The notes under the pieces are model-generated. The model saw only the letters and a program-made list of their open reading frames with translations. It was not told the origin of the DNA and ran no database searches. The translations under genes were made by a program, and so were the position numbers. A stretch of 36,640 nt of DNA from Christensenellaceae bacterium. GTDB taxonomy: Bacteria > Bacillota > Clostridia > Christensenellales > Aristaeellaceae. This document shows positions 29,729 to 36,640 of the stretch, in pieces; within the stretch, counting starts at the first letter, position 1; the number at the start of each line of letters is the position of its first letter. The stretch spans positions 1 through 36,640 of the forward strand of contig JAAZPT010000191.1 in assembly GCA_012797085.1 (NCBI GenBank). The letters are read 5' to 3'.

Positions 29729-29836
29729 ATATTAATCAGCTTGATAAAATTCAAAAACTATATTAAACTAAATATAGTTAAAATCCAAAATTATGTATTA
29801 AACTAACAATAGATTAAATGATTTTTAGGAGGCAAT

Positions 29837-30022
29837 ATGGCTAAAAACAAATGGGTAGCATTCTTTTTATGTTTATTCTTTGGGTTTATAGGTGCCCATA
29901 AGTTTTATGAGGGCAAGGTAATGTTAGGCATATTATACTGTTGCACAGCAGGTTTATTCGGTATAGGTATTGTAATAGATCTAATTAGTTTGTTTTTCAA
30001 ACCCAATCCATATTATCCATAA
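29837..30022 (+). CDS. TM2 domain-containing membrane protein
   Basis: KNKWVAFFLCLFFGFIGAHKFYEGKVMLGILYCCTAGLFGIGIVIDLISLF. Confidence 0.9.
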   Translation: MAKNKWVAFFLCLFFGFIGAHKFYEGKVMLGILYCCTAGLFGIGIVIDLISLFFKPNPYYP

Positions 30023-30048
30023 AAAGCTCGAAATACGGAGCTTTTTTA
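30021..30048 (+). terminator. Terminator after TM2 protein
   Basis: AAAAAGCTC-GAAATACG-GAGCTTTTTT. Confidence 0.85.
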
Positions 30049-30139
30049 TTGCTTGAAATTTTTAACGATTTATATTTAGTTTTACTGAGTTATGTATTAT
30101 TTATGCTCAGTTTATTAATTTTTAATTAAATGAACAGGG

Positions 30140-31093
30140 TTAATAATAATTATATAAAAAGTTATCAAGTGCTTCATTTATTTCTTGCTCATGCCCTGCC
30201 ATCATGTGCCCGCCATCCTCAAAAGCAATAAATGTGCAGTTGGGAAAACGGGGAGCAGCAAGCTTTGTTTTATCGAAGCTTGCTACAGAATCATCCTTGG
30301 CATGAAGTATTAATACAGGCATTTTTAGAGATTCTATAGGATATTCATCAAAATTCCTTTCCATATCAGGATTGGTTTTTTCGCCATCTAAAATTGCACC
30401 GACTTTCCTTTCCCTGATGGGTTGAATGTCCGCTACTGTAGATGGAGGCAGACCCATCAACGGCTCAAACAAAGGGCTGATAATATACATGGCAAAATCC
30501 GATATAAGAGGCTTGGGTGGTGCTTGGTATTGCAGGTAGCTTTCCGGCTTTTGAGACGGTGGCATTGCCGAGCAAAAGAGAATTAAGCCTTTAACACGCT
30601 CAGGATAATCAAGGGCGAAACGTATTGCAGGTGTGCCGCCTGCCGATGTTGCAAATACAAATACACTGTCTATATCCAAAAAATCGAGAAGCTCGTTAAA
30701 GGCATCAGCTTGTTCTTTTGGGGACCCGTCGCCTTTAATATCCGACCCCAAATAGCCAAAACGAGAGGGCGCTATAATACGGTTTGTTGATTTTCGAGCC
30801 TTTACACTCTCATAGGCTTGATCATAGCCGCCGAAAATTCCATGCACCGATAATATAGTTTCACCGCTGCCCTCATCAATGTAAGTTACATTGCCATAGG
30901 AGAGTGTTGCTGTTTGTACATCATAGTTAGATAGACGTTTATATGCTTTCTCAATGCCTTTTGATGAGCGAACACCTTGAACAGCAGCATAAAGCAAAAA
31001 TAGCAGTAGAATACCCAGTATTATCCAAATCATAAATGTTTTCTTTCTTTTTTGTTTAGTTATTTTAAAATTGTTTCCTCGCAAGACATTCAC
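30140..31093 (-). CDS. Membrane-anchored alpha/beta hydrolase
   Basis: N-terminal TM; SVHGIFGGYDQAY, nucleophile elbow ATSAGG, ILHAKDDSVASF, DGGHMMAG. Confidence 0.88.
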   Translation of the reverse strand: MNVLRGNNFKITKQKRKKTFMIWIILGILLLFLLYAAVQGVRSSKGIEKAYKRLSNYDVQTATLSYGNVTYIDEGSGETILSVHGIFGGYDQAYESVKARKSTNRIIAPSRFGYLGSDIKGDGSPKEQADAFNELLDFLDIDSVFVFATSAGGTPAIRFALDYPERVKGLILFCSAMPPSQKPESYLQYQAPPKPLISDFAMYIISPLFEPLMGLPPSTVADIQPIRERKVGAILDGEKTNPDMERNFDEYPIESLKMPVLILHAKDDSVASFDKTKLAAPRFPNCTFIAFEDGGHMMAGHEQEINEALDNFLYNYY

Positions 31094-31101
31094 CTCCGTG
31101 T

Positions 31102-31704
31102 CTAATCAGTTAGTAAATCAGGAGCAAAAAGCAGGTCGATTACATATTGAAAAAATGATTGAATACCCTCATCGGTATAAAGGTCAAAATCAAGCAAATC
31201 TTTTGTAACATTGCGAAGTAAGAATGCTGATTGAATTGTGGATAGCAACATAAAAGCTACGACATTTTTTTTATCTTTGGGAAAGCTGTCCGGTAGTGCA
31301 TTTATAATTCCTTTGAAACTGGTAACTGAATTGGTATTCATATTCGGGGAAGAGAGATCGCTTAGAATGGAAACCTTAACAATCTCCGGATTTTCCTTTA
31401 GAAATTTGAACACGCTGATTGTTCCGGAAAGAAGTTTGTCTTTCGGTTTGTCGTTTATTTCCTGATTGAACTTGAAGGAGAAAATGATTTGTTTAATAAT
31501 GCGTTCAACGCATATTTCAATAAGTTTTTTCTTTGACTCAAAATAATAGTTGATTAAGCCGATACTCACGCCGGCTTTATTGGCAATATTGCGTATTGTA
31601 ACCTGATCAAGGTTGCCGTTTGATTTTTGAATCAGTTCAGTTGTTGCATCAATGATGTTTTCTTTTACATCCACATCTGTATTTTGATTAAAATCCTTAT
31701 TCAT
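31102..31704 (-). CDS. TetR/AcrR family transcriptional regulator
   Basis: VTIRNIANKAGVSIGLINYYFESKKKLIE HTH. Confidence 0.9.
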   Translation of the reverse strand: MNKDFNQNTDVDVKENIIDATTELIQKSNGNLDQVTIRNIANKAGVSIGLINYYFESKKKLIEICVERIIKQIIFSFKFNQEINDKPKDKLLSGTISVFKFLKENPEIVKVSILSDLSSPNMNTNSVTSFKGIINALPDSFPKDKKNVVAFMLLSTIQSAFLLRNVTKDLLDFDLYTDEGIQSFFQYVIDLLFAPDLLTD

Positions 31705-31717
31705 ATATTCTCCTCCT

Positions 31718-31778
31718 ATTTGAACGCAGTTTGAACGATGTTCAAACTAATTATATTAAACAGTGTTCAAATTGTCAA
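31718..31778 (-). promoter_or_regulatory. Promoter and TetR operator upstream of the regulator/hydrolase operon
   Basis: Reverse complement TTGACA-17-TATAAT (31778-31750); perfect palindrome AGTTTGAAC-GAT-GTTCAAACT (31728-31748); outer half-sites ATTTGAAC (31718) and GTTCAAAT. Confidence 0.85.
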
Positions 31779-31857
31779 TAGACAGATTTATAATTAGGAA
31801 CATAGAAAACAAACTATTTAATTCGGTTTAAAACCTCAAGTTTAAAAAGCATTATAA

Positions 31858-31877
31858 AACCGCAGAGAACTGCGGCT
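31858..31877 (-). terminator. Terminator-like hairpin downstream of PHP phosphatase
   Basis: Reverse complement GCCGCAG-TTCT-CTGCGGTTTTAT. Confidence 0.6.
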
Positions 31878-31930
31878 TCAAATACAAATATTGTTAGTTT
31901 TTATGAAAAAAAGTGATTTTTGAGGAGCTT

Positions 31931-32659
31931 TTATAATTTATAACTGCTTGCTTTTAAAATATGTTTGTTAATTTTATCAATATCATTATTTAAAATAAGT
32001 TCTTCGTTAAAATTCATATCCTTTATAAGTTCCATTGCATAATTCCATTCTGCAAGGTGGCTTGCCTCGTGGGCATCGGAGCTTACAACAACGTTTACAT
32101 TATATTCCATACACAAGCCCAATATTGTTTTGTAGTTTTCAACACAGTTTAGGCGCTTATGTTGTTTTATAAAGGAACTGTTGTTGATTTCCAAGGCCAC
32201 ATCGTATTTTTTGGCAGCCTCTATCAACATTTTGTAGTTAAGGGGGGTATTGTCATCATCCGGGTGGCTTATAAATGCGACTTTAGGGTTTTGCATGCAA
32301 GCTATAAGGTTTTTTGTGTTGCCGTCGGCTCCTGCATCGGTGTAACAGAGCCCATGTATTCCTATTATTGCATAATCCAAATGGTTTATATATTTATCCT
32401 CTAAAGAGAGTGTTCCGTCATTTAATACATTTATTTCGCAGGAATGCAATAATTTAACACCATATATCTCTCTGGGCACAACATACAGGTTTGCATAATA
32501 TATGGGGTGTACAGTGCCCGGAATACCCGGCGCATGCTCGCTTATACCAAGTATTTTTAAACCTTTCTCTTGGGCGGAAAAGGCCATTTCCCTTATTGTG
32601 TTATAGGCATGGCCGCTAACTAAAGTATGGGTGTGTAAATCAGCAATTAAATCAATCAT
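31931..32659 (-). CDS. PHP-domain phosphatase (YcdX-like)
   Basis: IADLHTHTLVSGHAYNTIREM; ISEHAPGIPG; SSDAHEASHLAEW. Confidence 0.9.
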   Translation of the reverse strand: MIDLIADLHTHTLVSGHAYNTIREMAFSAQEKGLKILGISEHAPGIPGTVHPIYYANLYVVPREIYGVKLLHSCEINVLNDGTLSLEDKYINHLDYAIIGIHGLCYTDAGADGNTKNLIACMQNPKVAFISHPDDDNTPLNYKMLIEAAKKYDVALEINNSSFIKQHKRLNCVENYKTILGLCMEYNVNVVVSSDAHEASHLAEWNYAMELIKDMNFNEELILNNDIDKINKHILKASSYKL

Positions 32660-32677
32660 TTAAATTTCCTTTATATT

Positions 32678-33340
32678 TTACATTCTATATAATTTTATTC
32701 CGTTCATTTGCATGTTGTATAGTGCAAATGTGTTCATAAGCTCTCCGTTGTGGTTTGTTTCATCTATTGTATATGTTTCAACAGCCTCTATGGGTACTAT
32801 AATTTTTGCAATGCCGTTTAATTCGTCAAAATAGCTCTTTAAAGTCAATGCAAACTGCATTACACATATATCTGTAACCAAGCCCACAACTATAAAATTA
32901 ACTATGTTTTTGTTGTTTTTAAGCCACTCTTTAAACTTTAGGGCATGAAAACCGTTTGTGGAGTTCTTTTCCACCAATGTATCAACGTCTTTATTAAAGG
33001 CCAACTCTTTAACTAAAGCGGGCTCATTTGTTGTGTTTATGCAATGGGGCGGGTAACTGTTAAATTCGCTGGCATCTGCCGGATGGCAATCGGCAAAGTA
33101 CAGCTTTTTAAAGCCCTCGGCCTTGCTTAGCTGCTCAACATAGGGCAATATGTTTAAAGCTCTGGGGGAGCTTAATGCACCCTCGTTTACAAAGCCCTCT
33201 ATAACGTCAACAAATATTATAGCGGTATCTTCTTTTTTAAAACTATCCAAGTTGAGATTGGGCAATGCTTTAAAGCTTTCCTCAATATTTAGCAAGGACT
33301 CAACGGCTTTTTCCATATTTTTATAAAGTTCTAATTTCAT
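32678..33340 (-). CDS. Isochorismatase-family cysteine hydrolase (nicotinamidase-like)
   Basis: AIIFVDVIEGFVNEGAL; FADCHPADASEFNSYPPHC; VEKNSTNGF; VVGLVTDICVMQFA (D-K-C triad). Confidence 0.88.
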   Translation of the reverse strand: MKLELYKNMEKAVESLLNIEESFKALPNLNLDSFKKEDTAIIFVDVIEGFVNEGALSSPRALNILPYVEQLSKAEGFKKLYFADCHPADASEFNSYPPHCINTTNEPALVKELAFNKDVDTLVEKNSTNGFHALKFKEWLKNNKNIVNFIVVGLVTDICVMQFALTLKSYFDELNGIAKIIVPIEAVETYTIDETNHNGELMNTFALYNMQMNGIKLYRM

Positions 33341-33352
33341 AATTACCTCCTA

Positions 33353-33386
33353 AATAAAAAAACAGGCTTGTATTCCTACAAGCCTA
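33353..33386 (-). terminator. Terminator downstream of DUF3021-like gene
   Basis: Reverse complement AGGCTTGTA-GGAA-TACAAGCCTGTTTTTTT. Confidence 0.85.
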
Positions 33387-33413
33387 TTATACTATATTTT
33401 TTGCTTATTTACA

Positions 33414-33878
33414 TTATTTTTGCTTATTAACGTGTTTATTAATCTTTTTCAACTTAGCCTTTAAGGCATAATACTGAGTTACCCATATAATTATAAATAT
33501 GGCTGTAAATATGGTAAAGTACTGTATAAAACCCTTTAAGCTGTGCTCCATCCAATGGGCAAAATAAGCTGTAGGCAACATAATAAGGGCATTAATAGCA
33601 AAGTAAGTAGCTGTTTGTTTTGCTATGCTCCATTCGTCAATTTCCCAAATTACAGAGGTGGCGGCAAAGCCGAAACCTATCAATGCACTCATCAATGTTT
33701 GAAAAACTACAGCATTAATTTCATTGCCGAACTGTTTAACAAGGGAGGGCATAACTGCGGAATAATGGCCGTTTGCCACTGTAAGTGAAGCTGCTATTGT
33801 AATTAAATAGCCAATTGTAATACCAAGTGGTATACCTGATAATCCTCTTAAAATAATTTTCTTTTTCATATAAAACAC
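33414..33878 (-). CDS. DUF3021-like four-TM membrane protein (partner of LytTR regulator)
   Basis: Four TM segments; GIPLGITIGYLITIAASL...FGFAATSVIWEIDEWSIAKQTATYF; follows LytTR gene with minimal gap. Confidence 0.82.
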   Translation of the reverse strand: MFYMKKKIILRGLSGIPLGITIGYLITIAASLTVANGHYSAVMPSLVKQFGNEINAVVFQTLMSALIGFGFAATSVIWEIDEWSIAKQTATYFAINALIMLPTAYFAHWMEHSLKGFIQYFTIFTAIFIIIWVTQYYALKAKLKKINKHVNKQK

Positions 33879-33879
33879 C

Positions 33880-34320
33880 TCATATCCCTAATACTTCTTT
33901 AATTTTGCTAACGTAACGCCTGCTAGCAAATGCGTTTTCACCGTTTTTAAGCTCTAAACATAATGTACCTACAAAACTCAAATCAATGTTTTTAATAAAA
34001 TTCAAGTTTACAATTTCAGAGTTGGATATTCTTACAAACATTTTGTTGTTTAATCTTTCCTCTAACTCATAAAGCCTTAAACGTATTAAATACTTATCCT
34101 CGTTTGTTTGAGCGTAAACCTTTTGATTTTCCGTGTAAAACCTTATTATGTTGCTTGTATTTAATACCTGTAACTTGTCTTTACTAAAACCTGCAACTAT
34201 GGTTTTGTTGGTAATGTTCAGCTTTTGAACCAGCTCCATAATTTCTTCGTCAACATTTTTACATCTCACCAATACCTCGGTCTCATTTAAGTTGGGGTCA
34301 ACCTCCACTTTCACCAGCAT
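33880..34320 (-). CDS. LytTR DNA-binding domain transcriptional regulator
   Basis: IIRFYTENQKVYAQTNEDKYLIRLRLYELEERLNNKMFVRISNSEIVNLNFIKNID...FASRRYVSKIKEVLGI. Confidence 0.92.
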   Translation of the reverse strand: MLVKVEVDPNLNETEVLVRCKNVDEEIMELVQKLNITNKTIVAGFSKDKLQVLNTSNIIRFYTENQKVYAQTNEDKYLIRLRLYELEERLNNKMFVRISNSEIVNLNFIKNIDLSFVGTLCLELKNGENAFASRRYVSKIKEVLGI

Positions 34321-34380
34321 TTCGTCACCTCCTTAGCTAATAGTATAGGGATTATTTGTTTTATATCATCTGTATTTATA

Positions 34381-34408
34381 TAAGTGGTTGTTTTTTAATT
34401 GTAAGTGG
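34381..34408 (-). promoter_or_regulatory. Putative LytTR-binding direct repeats
   Basis: TAAGTGG at 34381-34387 and 34402-34408, 21-bp offset, upstream of the LytTR gene. Confidence 0.5.
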
Positions 34409-34435
34409 CAAAATTACTAAAAAATCAAAGCCTTA

Positions 34436-35671
34436 TTACATTATTTTTCTGCATTCCACATAATAACGTTTTTCATTAGCGGAGCCCATACTGAATGTTT
34501 TCCTGGGCAAAACGCCAAGTTTATGCACCGTATCAAACAGGCTGCTTTTATCTATATCTGGCAAAATAAAGCCTATATTGCTTTTACTTAATTGTTTAAT
34601 TTCCTCAAGGCCATGTATATAATCTATTTTAAGAGCCCTGGAAGTTGATAAAATCTGGTCTAAAACCCTTTGTAACACGGCAACGGGCAACAGCCTGCTT
34701 GCATAATCATAGGGGATATAAAGTTGCTTATCGGCAAATTTTATTATTATATCATCTTCACCGCTCTGTTTTAGACTTATAGGCAAATATTTTGAAAGCT
34801 CATTTATAAATCTTTCCGGCTCGGCATTATAAATAACCCTGTATATAGGCTCAAAAACAAGGGCATCATCATGTATATTGCATAGCTCTATTGTTGCAAA
34901 ACGGGCAGGATGATTTTCCCTTTGCTCAGGGCTTAAATTTGCCTTAATATTATTCCAATGGGCCTGGGCAACCTTCAAGCTGTGGTTGCCGTCGCCGACA
35001 CCATATAAAAAACCTCTTTTATTGCTGTTTTTTAAAGCGGTTAGGGAATTGTATATATGTTCCAAATCTTCCGTTTTATCCACTTTAAAAGCCTTAATAT
35101 GGCCGCCGTTTTTGTTTAAGCCATAGTCGTAAAGCACATCTAAACTGTCGGCTTTTGCATTTAAGGGCTCAATTACGGTTTTGTTTTTATCATCAAACAG
35201 CACCATAACATGAGATAGCTCTAAAGGAGCCTTTTCCCTTATTTCAAGTCTGGGGGGAATTCTTTCAAGAACAACTTCCTCGGTAGACTGTATAAGGGGC
35301 TTGTCCTCAGCGGCGCCATATTGCTCCAAATCGCAAACGCAAAGAAGACCGAGTTTAACTTTATTTTTAACCTGCCTTTGCAACAATATAAAGCTGTTGT
35401 TTATTTCCTTGCTCAATATGCCGTTGTTTAAGTAGTTTTCCATATTGCGCCAAATTTGCTCTTTATAATCTTTTCTTTTATTCAAGTAAACCTCGGGCAA
35501 TATCAAGTTTAATGTGGAGGGATTATCACCTACAAATTCCTTTAAACTTTCCCAATAGTTCAAATCCTGAGTATATTGATCGCAGGCAACAACTGCCCAT
35601 TTTTCCATGTTTATATTATCCTTTGGCAACAAAAAGTTAGCAGGGTAAATTCCTAACTTGTTCCAGTCCAT
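34436..35671 (-). CDS. DUF1015-family protein
   Basis: AVVACDQYTQDLNYWESL; VMVLFDDKNKTVIEPL; FLYGVGDGNHSLKVAQAHW; likely start MDWNKLGIYPAN. Confidence 0.85.
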   Translation of the reverse strand: MDWNKLGIYPANFLLPKDNINMEKWAVVACDQYTQDLNYWESLKEFVGDNPSTLNLILPEVYLNKRKDYKEQIWRNMENYLNNGILSKEINNSFILLQRQVKNKVKLGLLCVCDLEQYGAAEDKPLIQSTEEVVLERIPPRLEIREKAPLELSHVMVLFDDKNKTVIEPLNAKADSLDVLYDYGLNKNGGHIKAFKVDKTEDLEHIYNSLTALKNSNKRGFLYGVGDGNHSLKVAQAHWNNIKANLSPEQRENHPARFATIELCNIHDDALVFEPIYRVIYNAEPERFINELSKYLPISLKQSGEDDIIIKFADKQLYIPYDYASRLLPVAVLQRVLDQILSTSRALKIDYIHGLEEIKQLSKSNIGFILPDIDKSSLFDTVHKLGVLPRKTFSMGSANEKRYYVECRKIM

Positions 35672-35800
35672 AAAAAGCACCTACCTTTCCAATAATGTAA
35701 TAATTTTATATCAGAAACCATTTAATGTAAAGATAGGAATAACGCTATTAAACAAGGTTTTTAAAAATATTTACTTAAAAATTACAAAATAATTACATGC

Positions 35801-35982
35801 TGAAAAACAGCTGTAGAATATATATTGATTTTTAGTGTGTTATTTGATTTAATATGTTATAATAATAAAAAGTAGTAATGAAAACAAAGTAAATTGTATT
35901 TTTATGTTCAGCCTGATGTTCAAGGTGTTTTTGTTATAATAAAATGAAAAACAGCTGCAAAATGTATATTGATTTGGGGTGA
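35801..35982. repeat. Pair of imperfect direct repeats upstream of AAA ATPase
   Basis: TGAAAAACAGCTGTAGAATATATATTGATTTTTAGTG (35801) vs TGAAAAACAGCTGCAAAATGTATATTGATTTGGGGTG (35945), 144-bp offset. Confidence 0.85.
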
Positions 35983-35986
35983 TTTA

Positions 35987-36640
35987 ATGAATATACATAG
36001 GGACAAATATTTACAAAAGCTTATAAACCGTATGAACAACGGTTTAATTAAGCTTGTAACGGGAATAAGGCACAGCGGGAAATCCTACTTGATATTTAAT
36101 ATTTTTAAAAACTATCTGTTAAAAAATAAGGTGGATGAGGATCATATTATTACAGTTGAGCTGGATAGGGTAGAATATGTTCATTATAGGGAGCCTCTGG
36201 TAATTTTGGACTATATAAAAAGCCAAATAAAAGATGATAAGAACTATTACATTTTATTGGACGAAGTGCAGATGTTAAAACAGTTGGAGGCTGTTTTAGA
36301 TTCCTTATGGAGTATAAACAATGTTGATATATACCTTACCCTAAGCAATACAAATTATTTATCCGGCGATATATTAAGGGATTTTATGGGTCGTTGTGAT
36401 GAAATACATGTCTATCCCCTCACTTTTAAGGAGTTCAGCAATGTATATAATGGCGAGCGAGTTTGGAAAAATTATTATACCTATGGCGGCCTGCCTTTAG
36501 TTTGTACTATGGAAACCGAAGAAGAAAAAACGGAATACCTTACTAATTTGTTTGAAGAAAGCTATATAAAGGATATACTGGAAAGGAACAGCATAGAAAA
36601 AACTGAAGAATTAAACGATTTAATCAATATACTCGCCTCA
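35987..36640 (+). CDS. AAA-family ATPase (DUF4143-type), N-terminal part, truncated by window edge; not in supplied ORF track
   Basis: MNIHRDKYLQKLINRMNNGLIKLVTGIRHSGKSYLIFNIF (Walker A), NYYILLDEVQMLKQLE (Walker B), GRCDEIHVYPLTFKEF; open to window end (218 codons). Confidence 0.88.
   Translation, partial: MNIHRDKYLQKLINRMNNGLIKLVTGIRHSGKSYLIFNIFKNYLLKNKVDEDHIITVELDRVEYVHYREPLVILDYIKSQIKDDKNYYILLDEVQMLKQLEAVLDSLWSINNVDIYLTLSNTNYLSGDILRDFMGRCDEIHVYPLTFKEFSNVYNGERVWKNYYTYGGLPLVCTMETEEEKTEYLTNLFEESYIKDILERNSIEKTEELNDLINILAS

Noticed and set aside
29750-29836. TATTAAACTAA repeats before the TM2 gene (possible regulatory element)
   Set aside because: Very low complexity AT-rich sequence; the short weak hairpin AACTATA/TATAGTT is not distinguishable from background.
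30060-30130. ACTGAG...CTCAGT hairpin between TM2 protein and alpha/beta hydrolase
   Set aside because: Only 6 bp with a 16-nt loop; may be a weak - strand terminator but support is insufficient.
34436-35671. Possible novel enzyme
   Set aside because: Recognised as a widespread DUF1015-family protein, so nothing unusual about its presence here.

Overview
AT-rich chromosomal window that looks like Firmicutes/Clostridia. Most of it is conserved housekeeping sequence. The centre (16.9-29.7 kb) is a contiguous S10/spc ribosomal-protein cluster, rpsJ to secY-adk-map-(KOW)-infA-rpmJ. It ends at a strong terminator directly after rpmJ, without rpsM-rpsK-rpsD-rpoA-rplQ. Left flank: end of a sugar ABC permease plus a solute-binding protein, a GT-C-like membrane protein, an iorA-iorB-paaK-like operon (-) behind a recognisable T-box riboswitch, ftsH (-) divergent from a TetR regulator, a YjjG-like HAD phosphatase, and a tight operon (DUF624-like, methyltransferase, hslO, HEAT-like protein, HD protein, zinc-ribbon/TPR/CHB_HEX-like protein). 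Right flank: TM2 protein, TetR + alpha/beta hydrolase, PHP phosphatase, isochorismatase-family hydrolase, LytTR + DUF3021 pair, DUF1015-like protein and a truncated AAA ATPase. The most interesting signals are regulatory: (1) a T-box whose specifier reads UGG (Trp) upstream of indolepyruvate:ferredoxin oxidoreductase and an arylacetate-CoA ligase; (2) a structured, possibly bistable leader upstream of rpsJ; (3) divergent tetR/ftsH promoters sharing a palindromic -10; (4) 21-bp-phased direct repeats upstream of the LytTR gene. I found no CRISPR array, rRNA, tRNA, transposase or phage genes. All family assignments come from reading motifs, not from searches.
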